NCBI GenBank assembly: GCA_030340625.1
Contig: JAOPHQ010005142.1
Span: 176,201-240,200, forward strand
Source: Merluccius polli
Lineage: Eukaryota > Chordata > Actinopteri > Gadiformes > Merlucciidae
DNA length: 64,000 nt
Reading direction: 5' to 3'
Each line of letters begins with the position of its first letter. Position 1 is the stretch's first letter. The position numbers were made by a program, and so were the translations under genes. Positions 12,170 through 27,011 of the stretch are shown piece after piece. The notes beneath the pieces were generated by a model that was not told where the DNA came from, searched no databases, and saw only the letters and a program-made list of their open reading frames with translations.

Positions 12170-15100
12170 TTACGCGCTCCCGCTGTTCGCTCTCGTCCAC
12201 GTGGACTTCAGCGACACCCTGTGGTTACAAAAGGACCTGCAGCAGTAGACTAGACGTGACCATAAGCCGTTTAGACGCTCCACCAGGGCCGGCCCTGGGA
12301 TTTTGGTGGCCCCAAACAAGATGTTGTCTGTAGCCCCAAAAGCGCAACCGCCGATTCGCCCACACACTGCTCATCACCGAATCAGCAATAGGACGACGGC
12401 CGGTCGGTTGGGGCCGATGGCTTTGGGTTGGAAGTTAACGCAATCGGAGTGAAATTGGGTGCAGAATTTGGTGAGCGGGACTTTGAGCCATCTTTCCCCC
12501 GGCCTTGCCGATTACAGTCAGTGTGGTGGATGTTGCTTTCGGTGGCTTTAAACATGTAGCGCAGGAGGTCACTTGTAGGATGCATGGAGTATGTCAATAT
12601 GCACACAGTTGTAACAGTAGATATGACATTATAAAGGCGAGACACATTTTTGTACTCTGATAGTTGGGCCCGTCCTCAGAGATCCAAAAGCCGCCAATCA
12701 GAACCGGTCTGCAGCCGGGCCTGTTTGTGCGTGTATGATAAACAAGGAGACTGTGAGACTCTTTACTCTGACATATCCTTTGTGCTAGTGGTGTTGTTCC
12801 CCCTCTGCTGCTCAATGTGACAAGAGGATTAATGCTACCGTGCAAAACCAATTGCAATATATATGGGGGGGAAATACAAAGAAAAACATTGACGGGTTAA
12901 CAAATTAGATGATCCCGCCTAGACTTGACTGGTATCCCAAACCAGCATGTCCCACATTAATAATCATTTTTAGCTTGAATAATTTGTTACTCTTGTGTGG
13001 CAATTATGTGGTATGGTGTGTGCTGTTTTGGCTGCTGGACCACGTGGAGGTCAGTTCCTTCGAGGTTTTGAATAAATAAAGTCACCAAAAGAGAACTGAA
13101 ATGTACTCTGCTGGAATTAATGAGAAACACGTCGCGATTAACATGCAAAAGTTTTCAAAGCTTACCCGTTACTCTGAAGTTGATTTATAGACCAAGGAGG
13201 TCCACAGTGACAAGATATATTGCACGCATTAAAGAGAAAATACCAGCAATATCTAATTATGAAATGGGTTTATTAACAATTAATACCAATGAGCAAATTT
13301 AGAAATACTAGGCTATCACTGAATTCCTTGACAAAAGCTTTAGGTTATACTTCGTTTTATTTAGTTTCTAGACTATGAATAATTGAACTAGACATAGGGA
13401 CTAATGTTTAATGTGCCTGTAGGACTGGTCCACTAATTTAGTGGATGAAAGAGCATTGTTAAATAAATTCTATATACTGAGGAAAAGGCACTCCTGTGTT
13501 GGTGCATCCTAAGTAGTGCAAATTACTTTTCATTGCTGTCTCTACAGGAATGCAAACGTGGGCACCTTTTGCCTTCCTGGTTTATTTAACAAGTCTTGCC
13601 AGTTGACAGTGATGGCGCTAAAATAAGAAGGGTTCCTTCTGCCGAGGAGATGGAGATAACGGGTGATTCATAGTCTTGTGAAAAGAGGTCACCACTTCCT
13701 GTGGCTTCACGGGGCTGCATTTGGGATTCTCTCTGTGTGGTAGTGAGGGGGCAAAAAGCCAGGAGTCCCAGTTGGCATTCAAAATTAGCCTTGCAACCAA
13801 GAGCCAGTGGCACGGTCGCCCAACTTGTAAGCCTCAAGTCCAATTGGATTTCAGCATTTGGGTCGTGTTTAGTTTGTTCTTTATAAGCTTAAAGAAGCAC
13901 ATCTTTTAAATCCTTAGGTGACAAATTTGACAGATTCAAATGAAAAAGATTGAGTCTGATCTCAGGACTGTGCAAGCCGGCATGCTGCTATAGCAACGAC
14001 GACGGGCACATTCACCATTGAAATGCATCCACTCTCTGTGACAAAGCTAGTGCAACACATTTTACCACCTAACAGAAAACAAACAAAAAAAACAAACATC
14101 CCCCATTATATTAACAATGCGTCGGATTATCCAAATTGGCGGTGGGAATTGGGCGGCGATAAAACAGGAGGACGCGACGGGCGTTAAACATAACCTCTTC
14201 TTCTCATTTTGGCCGTGCTGTGTAATCAGTGATTGTAGCGGCCCAGTGCCTGCAGCAGCAGGGAGAAGCCATCTTGTCCCTTTTGTCTCCTGGAGGCCGC
14301 TGTTTGCAGCACAGCCTTTAACCTAATTGAACCTTAAACTCCTCGGTGGGACCCAACAATATACCCGTTCTGCAAAGGGCATGTAGAAGGTGTTGTCATG
14401 GGACATGGGAATGCATGTCAATACAGCATGGGCTCTGAGGCGCATAGGGAACATGGCAACACGATGGTTTAATTAAGCCTGGTTTAATAGGGGGCGTTCT
14501 ACATTAATTTTGAATGTGAAATATGCAATTCAATGCTGCTTGCAGACTTATTCAATAGTTTCCATGTTCAGGTCTGGACTCACTCATCGTCTGTCAGATT
14601 GAGTTCCGGAGATGTTTTACAATGTTTTTGAATTATTGTTATTATTCAATTTTCCAAATGAATAAGGTTGGAGATTTGCCATATTGGACGTTCAAAAAAA
14701 AATAAATAATAATAATAATAACCATCATTATTGCATCACCATGATCGCCTCAGCTTAATTTCGACAGGAGTGATAGTGATGTGTTGCTATGTGTCTGTGT
14801 TTTTGGAAAAAATAACACATTTTCAAGTTAAAACATTCAAGCTTGGATCTGCCATCTGATACCCATATATCACTTTTCACTGTTTTCTTAGGCAATACGA
14901 TGTCAGAAAAAGATTTACGACTATTGAAGATGCGCACCCCCCCCCCCCCACCCACTTTCTCTGTGGTGCTTAAATAGTTTTAAGCATTAGATACAAACTC
15001 CTAACACTGTCTAACCATTTTTGATTAGGCCTAGATCCCTAAAACTGTCCACTTTGTTAATCTAATTGTCAGGGTGTTTCATGATTTCCAATTAAAGTTA

Positions 15101-16033
15101 AAGTAAACTTGAATGGCGAGGGTCTTTAGCAGCTTCATTAACGGCTCTACCATGGGGGCTGTGGAGCTAAAGAGCAGTTGCTGGTTAAATTAAGAATTCA
15201 TAATTGCTGTCTTTCTAAACAAGGGCAGATTACGGACAAAACAAACCTGTTGATATACACACACAAATGTGTGTATCATTTGCTTATTTGTTAACATTTG
15301 TTTACAAGTACTATAGAGAAATTGTCAGGCTCAAGTTTTTCTAACTGTTGGTAGTAGACAAAGGCGTGACCTTTTAAAGACTTTGGACTGGTGTCTGTTG
15401 TGACTTGGGTTCACCGACTGTCTCTTAATATTTTTCTTGTTCTGCAAAACCAGAGGTGACTCATACAGAGGCAGGTGCACACACACACACACACACACAC
15501 TTTGTTTTGTTGTTTTTCTGCGTGCTGCTGCAGTCCTGTTTCCGTTTGACTTATTGCTGTAGGTTGAGGTATTCATAAAGATGACAGGTGTACACTAGCT
15601 GCCCAGATAATGATTGTGATCCATTTTGATTAAAAATAATTTGAATAATGACTCACTTTGCATACCGTTAAGATATTTTGCTGATGTACTGTACTGATTA
15701 ATCAGTACAGTATATCAACTGTCAATTACATACAAGCTTAAGAGTTATCTCTTCTCCAAACAAGCAGGCAAACACATTCTGATCAAATCTATATTCTCCG
15801 AAACACACCCCCAGTTATTTGTAGCAATACAAGGCACACTTCACTACCAAGAGAGCATGCTGTGCTATGAGTGTCCTTTGTGTTTGCTGTATAAATAAAC
15901 TTGCCTTGCCTGGCATTTTACCTCCATCTGCTAATTAATACGTTGTTTTTAATGTTTTTAATCTTTAAATCCCTTTTTTGGAACCAGGGCCATGCAGCAA
16001 GCCGTATAGGCTGTACACTGTAATTCCATGAAT

Positions 16034-16077
<44 letters not shown>

Positions 16078-17181
16078 TCCATCTATGTGCTAGCACTGCT
16101 GGGCTCCTCATCAACAGCCTGTCACTGCAGAGCACAGGGAGACGCAACGAGCCGTGCCATGGAGACATGGCAGGGCGTGGACCCCAGAAGGACCTCGGAG
16201 GCAGCTGAGGGCTTCCTGCCGAAGCCCTTCGGGTCTGGGTGTGGGTTTGGGTTTGCACCACCGCGCCTGCAAGGACAGAACTGCATTAGGATTCAACTCA
16301 GAGAGAGCATGAGAAACAATGTGTTGTCAAAGGGCAAAGCTACCAGGGAAGCAAACATCAAACATGATTGTGTGACTGAGGTTCCCTGGGGGGGGCTGAG
16401 GACTTTCTGTGAACTGTGGACTGACTACCTTATAGGTTACAACTCCAAAGTGGACTCAAATATGAAACTAATTCATGTATTACCTACGAATAATACCAAC
16501 TGCCATGTGGTCCCGTTTTTCCACCGCTTCATCAACATACACAAAGGGTTTTGTAAAACATCAATCTTTCGAGAATTTGAAATCAGTCCAATTCACCCCC
16601 TCCTCCCCTTGAGTTAATAGCCTTATTACAGAGTTTGTCCCATGGTACTCAATAGTGCACAGTAGCCTCATATTCCCAAATCTCTGCAGTCATAATCATC
16701 ACTAGGAAGGAGGAGTAGGCAAATTCAGCGGGGATCAGAGGGATTATCTGCACTTATTCACTCTTAAATGAGCCGAGTGTGTGCCCACCAAAGGCCAGCC
16801 CAATTTGCTGCCCACAAAAAAAAGGACCCTCAAGGGTGTTTGTAAAGATTATAACCAACAGATTATTTTTGGAAACGTATTGTCCGCAGGTGTTGTGAAC
16901 ATCTCAAGCTTATTCCCCCCCCCCCCCATAATGCCCTATTTCAGGGATGGGGCTCAAGGGGCCCAGAGGCGGGCCAGCGGACACAAACCCTCTTAAGCAT
17001 ATGTGGCCAAGCAGCTTTTTTTTTTGGTGCACTTCTTGAAACGCATGATGTCGCGGCGGCTATAGGGTCCGTCGATCCACAGGAACCGGAGGAGAAAAGT
17101 CCTCCTTTGTCCCTCGGTGCCTGTAATACCTGCATGACGAGAGCCAGGGTGCTGGCAGCAGCTGCAGCTGCTGCAGCGCGT

Positions 17182-17219
<38 letters not shown>

Positions 17220-17600
17220 CTGCATCAGCACACAGTGTGCTAAACACAGAAGCTCTTTACAGCCACCTGCTGTGCTGGCTGCAGCACCACATTCTTTGTG
17301 CTGACGAGCGCATCACAAGGACAAGCGAGAGGAAAACACAAGTCCCACTAATTCTGAGTCATTTACCCATGAACATTAACCATAGCAACGGACATCTCGG
17401 TTGTACAGTATATGAGACAATGCCGTGAGTAATACTGGGCCTTTATTTTTTGTATTTTTTTTTAAAATTTGTTTTAGGGGGGGGGGGGGGTGGCAGCATA
17501 TTATCCATGAGCTCTATTCATCTTTATATAGCATCAGAGATGCCAGGGAGATGATGACACACTGAGGTGTTGAGAGTGTCAGAATCCAGTGTAACATCAC
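12170..17600. other. Intergenic, no gene recognised
   Basis: No coding gene is supported. The block at about 12,285-12,725 carries a GGCCGGCCCTGG motif and later a GCCGGGCCTG motif, suggesting an old interspersed repeat. (CA)n microsatellites lie at about 15,477-15,500, 16,035-16,075 and 17,182-17,214. The block at 14,110-14,340 is unique, GC-balanced and candidate-regulatory in texture only. Confidence 0.5.
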
Positions 17601-17610
17601 CTATGAGGCT

Positions 17611-17646
17611 GCTGCAGCTGCTGCTGCTGCTGCTGCTGCTGCTGCT
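17611..17646 (+). repeat. (CTG/CAG)n trinucleotide repeat
   Basis: About eleven to twelve CTG units, continuous with a CTGCTGCAG lead-in. It translates to poly-Leu on the plus strand and poly-Ser on the minus strand, but the surrounding frames are short and unlike known proteins. It is probably non-coding. Confidence 0.85.
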
Positions 17647-17649
17647 AAC

Positions 17650-20076
<2,427 letters not shown>

Positions 20077-20116
20077 ATTGGTCGAGGCGGCGGCGGCGGC
20101 GGCGGCGGCGGCGGCC

Positions 20117-21836
20117 CTATTCCCACCAGGTGTCCATCCTCCTGACGTGCACCCGCTGCTTATAGTGGTACTCCTTCAGGTGCTTCTTCAAGGCGTTGGG
20201 AATGGGCAGCTGGTGGATGCCGTCGTAGGTGGTGCGGCTGCTGACCACCGCCCGGCAGAGGTGCTGCAGGCCGAAGGGCTGCGTGCGGTGGATGGGGTTG
20301 GAGAGCAGCGGCTCGAAGAACATGCAGGAGTTGGGGTCCTTGTAGTGCTCCAGGAGGCCCGTGACCGTGGCGGCGTGGAAGACGCTGGGGTCGTGCACGT
20401 CGAAGCTGAAGTTGTGGTTCCACTGTTCGATGCGCGCGTGCAGCGAGCGGCCGTACCGCCGGAAGCTGACGGAGAACAGGTAGTCCTCCTGGGCCGAGTC
20501 GCGCAGCAGGAAGGTCCCCTCCGGCTTGCCCTCCAGCAGGGTCTCCGCCTCGTAGCGGTCCATCACGCCCCAGTAGCACGCCAGGTTGGTGATCTGCAGG
20601 AGGTCCGGCACCAGACAGTGGATGTAGTCGATTTGGGTGTGGATGCGGTAGCCGTCCTGCGGCATCGGACGCTCCGCTTTCGCCTGCGAGGCCTTGGGTT
20701 GCGCTTCGCCGGCCGCCGCCGCCACCGCCGCCGCCGGGTCTACCAGAGACTCCAGGACGGGGTCACAGGCGACCGGGGCCGAGGCGGAGGCTGAGGTGGA
20801 GGCGGAGGCCACCACCTCGTCCAGGGTGTCCAGGCAGCTCTGCAGCAGGAGCTGGTGCTGCTGCTGCTGCCTCTGGATGAGGAGCTGCTGCTGCTGCTGA
20901 ACGGTGGCCCTCTCGTCCGCCGCCAGCTCATTCATGCCGTGCGCCAGCTTGGGCCCCAGCTTGTACAGGGGGTTGATTTGAGCGGTCACTTCAAACGTGT
21001 GGATCTCCGCGTTGGGCGGCGGCTCCACCCCTTGCTCGATGCTGATGCGCCGGCGCTCTCGCAGCCGGTCGTCCACGTCCTCCACCGGCGTGGCGGGCGT
21101 CGGCGTGGAGGCGCCGCTCGCCGCCGCCGCCGCGTCCAGCAGCGGGGGCTGCGTGATGGGCACCGTGTGCTGCTTGATGAGGTACCACTTCTGGGCCAGC
21201 TCCTGAGTCCACGGGGAAGGGGCAGTCGTCCAGCATCAGCTCGCTGAGGTGGATCTTGCGCCTCAGCGAGGCGGTGGCCGCCGCCGCCGCCGCCGCTGCG
21301 CCGCGGGGCACGGCGCGAGAGCCTGCGGCGCGGCCAGGAGCGACGGCGCGGCCGGCGGCGACGACGCGGGCGCCGCCTGCGTCTTGATGGGGAAACACTG
21401 CCCCATCGCGTCGTGGATTTTTTGCCGCAGGGTGCGACTGCCGCTCGCCCCCCTGCCCTCGCCCTCGCTGGTCGGCGGCGACTCGGCGGACAGAGCCACC
21501 GGCGGTCCCCGGCGCGTGTCTGGCGGCGCCCCTGTCCTGGCCTGGTAACGCCGCAGCGGCCTCCGAGCACTGCCACCTCCTGCCTTCCTTCAGCGGGGAC
21601 GAAGACCGCCGGTCTTTGGTCTCGGCGCCCCCCAGCAGCTCGCCGTACTCAAAGCCATCGCTGACCGGCCGCTCGGCAGCGTGCCCGTCGGAGGACGGAC
21701 CCTTTTTCTTGAACTTTCCGCCCTTGCGACCTCCCCTGGAGTCTCGTCTCTCCTCCGACCGGCTCTGCCTCACCTTGGGACGAGCCCCCCGCTCCTTGTC
21801 TTTCCCTCGGTCCCCAGAGTCTTTGGGTAATGACAT
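20117..21836 (-). CDS. SOCS4/5-group protein, frameshifted N-terminal half
   Basis: SOCS proteins recruit Elongin B/C and Cullin 5 to phosphotyrosine-bearing signalling proteins and promote their ubiquitination. The intact frame 20117-21163 (348 codons) contains the conserved pre-SH2 block RLRERRRISIEQGVEPPPNA, then an SH2 domain (from CYWGVMDRYEAE, about residue 195, with FLLRDS holding the phosphotyrosine-binding Arg), then a C-terminal SOCS box (LQHLCRAVV to LKEYHYKQRV), ending DTWWE. Upstream, other conserved SOCS5 blocks are present but in alternating frames: RTLRQKIHDAMGQCFP (about 21,375-21,440) in the same frame as the SH2 part, and RKIHLSELMLDDCPFP (about 21,213-21,260) in a different frame. 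The probable start, MSLPKDSGDRGK at 21,836, is again in that second frame. About three indels are therefore needed. The CDS of this group is normally one exon. The SH2 part is closest to SOCS5 from memory, and the divergent tail fits the fish-only SOCS9 type. Assembly error or recent pseudogenisation are both possible. Confidence 0.85.
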
Positions 21837-23008
21837 GACAGTTTAATTATGCGTAACACTCGCACTAGATGGGTCCGGTCCGGAGGGACGCCGGCTGACG
21901 ACTCGTTATTTCACTTAGCCCACGGTCGCGCGATTCACGAGCAGATCAGGCATGTGAGCAACCATCAACACGATGCGCGGGTCACTCTCATTATGACTTT
22001 AGGCCATCTACAAAAAAAAAAAGAGCACATAACACCCACAATGATAATTGACACATGTTAAAAAAAGGGTTGACAGTGTGCATGGCACTACACCACTAGG
22101 GTTTTTAATATATTACAGTTTCATTTAGCATTTCAGCTGTGCGGCCTGTGGGTCACTTAAACATTATATTATAGCACATGTCTTTTAACTAGACAGAGAG
22201 AAGGGGGAAGTTCAGTCCGTTTAACACAGTAGTGTGGTTCACACAGTAGTGCTATGGGTCTGCTTGGTTTAGGTATGGCAGTGCACCAGCACAGACACAA
22301 CTAGTCAAGTACATAGACAATGCTGCTGCAACTGACATAAATCAAACCCTAAAGATGCTAAAAAAAATGAGTAACCGGAAGTGGCTTTACCCTGTGTAAA
22401 AGTGGGGTTCATTCCCCTTTAAAAAAACCAATGGCTACGGTTCCCCATCATCCCCATGTACACCTCTACACGGTCGGAGTTAGGGACGGGTTTACTTTCC
22501 AAGTGGAAAAGAAAGGAGGGAATAAAAGCCAGCCAATGATTGACCATTTTTAGTTCACACAAGTTAAAAGGTTACGGAGTCAGTGCTCTGAGTCGCCGCT
22601 ACCCACTCACAGACACCATGACGATGATGATGATGATGATGACGATGATGATGAGTTGGAAAAAGTTGCGCCCCACCGACAACCACAGAAACGCAACAAA
22701 CTCCGACCACCCCCCGTCAAAATAAAATAAAAACAAACCACAAATAATGTAGTTGTACTTTTTTTTTTTTTTTTTAACTTGCAAAACAACTCAACTCAAC
22801 ACAAATGCCCCATAATCACAGCACCGGAGCCGTCGGCTCGTTAGCATCCGGCTAGCGAGACGGAGTCCCCCAGAACCGGAAACGTTATTCGTCCAAGTCT
22901 AAACCCAAACCCAAACCCACGCCTTGTTTGTTTGTTTGTTTGTTTGTTTTCCGTGCACGCAAACAACTTCGCTACAGACGGCCGTAGGGGTGGGGGTGTG
23001 TTACTTAC

Positions 23009-23160
23009 GACTCGGGGGAGGGTTGTACCGCACCGGTGTAGCGGCGCGGCGGCGAGGCAGCTAGCTAGCTAGCGTTAGCTTCACACACACACACACACAC
23101 ACACAAACCACTCAACTGAAAAAAAAAAAAAAAAAAAACACAACCCGGAAGTGATTATGA
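23009..23160 (-). promoter_or_regulatory. Probable SOCS first exon and promoter
   Basis: On the minus strand a strong donor (GTAAGT, G at 23,008) ends a GC-rich segment running up to about 23,150, as expected for a non-coding first exon spliced to the single-exon SOCS CDS. An ETS-type motif CCGGAAGTG lies at about 23,145 on the plus strand, followed by ATTATGACG. A CpG-rich GCGGCGCGGCGGCGAGG block lies inside. The acceptor joining to the CDS exon was not fixed. Confidence 0.5.
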
Positions 23161-23312
23161 CGCGTCTGCGTTGCGGTAACCAAGTGCAGAATAACGGTCC
23201 TCCCCAAATAGTGCATTTAATGTGCAAATGATGTTATATATTATATATATATGTATATTAATGAGCGTAACAATAAGACACGAGTCAAAAGCCGGACAAA
23301 GAATTGAACTCC

Positions 23313-23318
23313 TTTATT
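23313..23318 (-). terminator. Candidate poly(A) signal, SAMD4B 3' end
   Basis: TTTATT on the plus strand reads AATAAA on the minus strand. It is the last clear signal before the SOCS first exon on the same strand, so it may end a long SAMD4B 3' UTR covering roughly 23,300-26,900. That assignment is inferred, since the final SAMD4B exon was not found. Confidence 0.35.
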
Positions 23319-23319
23319 T

Positions 23320-25970
23320 GGACTGTCATTCTGATGAATGCTGCAATTCAGACCATCCACACATACAATGAGTGACAGTAAAAAATTAGAGTGTGTAAGC
23401 ATGGGATGCAAAATGTTCATTCATAAAATATTAGAAAAATGTCTCAGGAGTCATTAGAATTAAATATAAATCGTACAAGACAAGGTTGCAACATTGCCTC
23501 CTAACCGACAGTCCTATTGATTAAGCCAGGCGGGGGAAACACACTGACTGTGTTTTACACACCACTGATGATGTTTTCATTTGACATGTTGGGCTGTGTA
23601 CCTCACAGTGGCCGTCGTCTGTGGAAAATATATACCCACACGTATGAAGAGCACATCCTTACCCATTCAACTTATTACTGGAATGTAAACATGGAGTAAA
23701 CGTATTCCTTGGCCTGTCTATTAGTGTTGGTTTACACAAAATCATCACATCAATTATGGCTCAGATAAGCATTTTCATCTCCCGCTTCGCCGCAGTAACA
23801 GACAGGAACCTGCGGCCCGTCTGCTAGACACGCCATGAAAGTGGGGATCTGAGCCATAACACAAGAGCATCAACGTACAGTAATAACTAATAGATTAAAA
23901 TGTGTTAACTGAAATAAAAGTCGTGTATACCTTTACCATTGTACTCTTTGAGGGCACAACATCGCACGTATTCACTCTAAGTCAGATCTATCCGAGAGCC
24001 TGCTCTGAAGAAAGCCATGACTAGAACACTATGTAGGGTCACAAACGCAACTCAACAGACACAGGGAACATGGGGTGGGGTGGCTGTGCGTTTCAGGCAC
24101 ACACATGAGTAGCGCGTCAGCGCGTGACAACTCGTACGATTAAATCACACGGCCAGGAAAAACTACTTTTCTTCTTCTTCTTCTTCTCCTCCGCCTCCTC
24201 ATCGTCGCTCCACAACCTCGAAGGCGGGCGGTACATGCCTCGTACATGTATCACGTGGAACATATTTAGACCAGATTTATAATTACAAAGACTGGAGAGA
24301 AAGTGTGGGGTGGGGGGGGTAGAAGGCGTCGTGTTGTCAGGCTCTACCCGAGGCCAGCTCTTTTGCGAGAAGGCCTCAGTACTTTTAATTTGTTACATAG
24401 TGAGACATATGGAATAATTCATGACATCACATAAAGCTGGCATTAGTCCAGTGAGATGTAAACAGTGACATATAGGCGGTATTAACATTAGTTGCAACAT
24501 ATATGCTCTTGGTTTTTTTTTTTGTAGGTATTTTTTTTTTTTTTGCAGGCGACACTGATCACCCATTAACACCCATGACAGATCTGTCCTCTCTCTACAA
24601 CCTTGCTGTATTAGTGTGGCAAAACATGCAATTATAGAAAAAAAGTATAAGGTATCAATACAGAGGAAGAGTAAAAAATCCAAGTGGAAAAAAGACATCT
24701 TGTAAATGACCATGTTTACTACACAGATCTCCTATGGCTCTGGAGACGGAAACAATATGCAAATGGTTAATCCTTGCCTTTACGATGCGACTCAAGGTGA
24801 CCCAAAAAGTTAAGACCATATTACACACGTACATGCACCTCCAACTCTGCCACATTCAAAGACAGAGGCTGTATAAGACAAGTTTGGATTCAACACTGAC
24901 ACCACATGATCATGTTAGGGGGCTGGGGGGGGGGGGGGGGGGGGTTTGGGAGACTGAAACGTTATGAATACCCAAGCAGAATATTGGGACATATTCCGAG
25001 CACCATGTGTAAAAAAAAACAAACAAACAAAAAAAAAAAACGAGTTATGATTCATCAAATCGTCAAAATGGCCATGTTGAGGAGAGGGCAGTGCGAGGGC
25101 TGGGCGGCAGGTAGCGTTGCCTTCATTACCAAAGGAGGAGCTTCATTATCATTTTCCACAGCCAATCGCAAAGGAGGCCAGAGGCTGAAGACGGCTTTCA
25201 TTAAGTTTCTTTACCCAGCATTACATTGCAAATTGAAAATCCACACTCCAGCCCCTTTGCCCTGCCTAGTTCAATTGAAAATCGCATCATTTCCTAGACA
25301 GCACAAACCTCGCCAGCCCTCGTTCCGCCCCACGGGGATTCCTCGGCGCAAAATGAGATTCATCATCATTTGTTGATCAGGGAACAAAATATTACAGACG
25401 AGTTGAAGCTGGCGTGAATTCCTCAAACTGCCACGTTTTCTTTGTTTGGAAAAAGGAACCCCTCTTGCCGTATCTCACAGGTGACATTCTTCCAGTGAAG
25501 AGTTGGAATCTCATACAGCCCTTGTCTTTGGCTTTGTTGAGTCACTGTTTTTTGCAGGGGTTTGAGAGGGGGGGGGGGGGGGGGGGGGGGGGCAAAACGT
25601 AGCTTACGAAAAAGGGATGACACCGTGGTTAAATTACAAGCATCAGCTCCACTGCCTTTGGTCCCCTGTCCCCTTCTGCTTCTGTTACATAACAGTATAG
25701 AGGCCATCTAGAATTGCTTTCCAATCCTCATCCTCAGATTTATTTGGGACAGTAGCAGAAATACAAGACTTGTAAAAAAAAAAAAGAAAAGATATTTCCA
25801 AGTTTCGATTGACACATGTACTCTCTGTTGGCTGGCGACAGAGCGAGGTGTGGCTAACTAAGTCTGTTTGTGTTTGTGATACAACACCTGGCAGCAGGTT
25901 GAGCCTGTGAGTACATTAAATCAATGTGTAATCTGTGTGTTCCCGATGTGTTCATGTGTGTGTGTGTGTG

Positions 25971-26027
<57 letters not shown>

Positions 26028-26340
26028 ATGCGTGTGTGTGTTAAAAGTGCCTTACTCCTAGTTGGGGGATGTTTCAACTCCACATTAAGTGGTAAAGAGG
26101 CTGTGGCTATATGTAATTTTCCTAGCTCCACCACAAGGCTGCTCGGACACACACTTTATCTTGTATTGTTTTGTTTTCCTGGGAGAAAAAGGAAGAGAAA
26201 ACGTATAGGGGCAAAAAAAAAACTTTAAGACAGCACCAATACACCATTTTCCTGTCAGAGCACAGCAAACTGAGCCTCTGCACATCATGTCCCAGTCCTG
26301 CAGACAACATGGGGCAGAGTTTACACAGTTAACCTATCCC

Positions 26341-26377
<37 letters not shown>

Positions 26378-27011
26378 GCTCTCCTGCAATATAATATTCA
26401 TCTGTATTCCATTTATAATAAACTTAGTTGTATATAATAAAGTACAAAAATATCATAACATATACAGTTTTTTTGTCATTTTGTAGTGAGCGGTTTGCCT
26501 TTTTGTTTTCCGAAGCGTACATCTTTGTGCTGGGTAATGAGGAACTGCAGGCCTCAGTTGAAATTAAGTGTTTTTTCCTTCTTCTTTATGCTGTGTTTTT
26601 CATATTGTTGACGTTCGGTCTATTCCATCTGAAGGGAAGGGAGTTGGAGAGAAATAGATTTCAACACACGCTTACAGGCCCTGTGGCAACCACAGTCCAT
26701 CTACGGAGGCTTCATTCATCACATGCAGGCCTACAATGAATTGGGTATCGCGCAACAGCATATTATAACATACACACAACACCGAGGGGTCTAAGCGGCA
26801 CCAGCACATGCTTGAACTGTCGTTTAACTCTCCTTGTTAAATAATGCATACGCATTTTGAATGAATCGGCGCTTCAGCGATCACTGGTCATTTTCTGTCA
26901 CGTACACTGTGATCAACATAGTGTCGGTGTGTGCATTTTTTTTTTTTACAAATGTTTCCATGGCCTGTATTGGGGCTGGCTGGGGCGTGTGGAGACAGTG
27001 AGGGAACTCAC
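23320..27011 (-). other. Probable SAMD4B last intron / 3' UTR
   Basis: No independent gene is supported. The stretch carries poly-G at 24,925-24,944 and 25,568-25,592, poly-T near 24,512-24,544, (TG)n at about 25,957-26,025, (CT)n at about 26,341-26,382 and AT-rich DNA. By position it should hold the last few SAMD4B codons and its 3' UTR. The expected C-terminal motif GTD(K/R)TSTI was searched for by eye and not found. Confidence 0.4.
25957..26025 (+). repeat. (TG)n microsatellite
   Basis: TG dinucleotide run interrupted once by TCTA near 25,971. Confidence 0.95.

Noticed and set aside
20078..20794. 238-codon plus-strand frame opposite the SOCS SH2 region
   Set aside because: It is the antisense shadow of the conserved minus-strand SH2/SOCS-box coding sequence, open because of GC-rich codons.
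24571..24600. Possible last SAMD4B exon reading ERTDLS after a GTTGTAG acceptor
   Set aside because: Only a few residues resemble the expected GDGTDKTS end, no stop follows at the right place, and the match is within chance.
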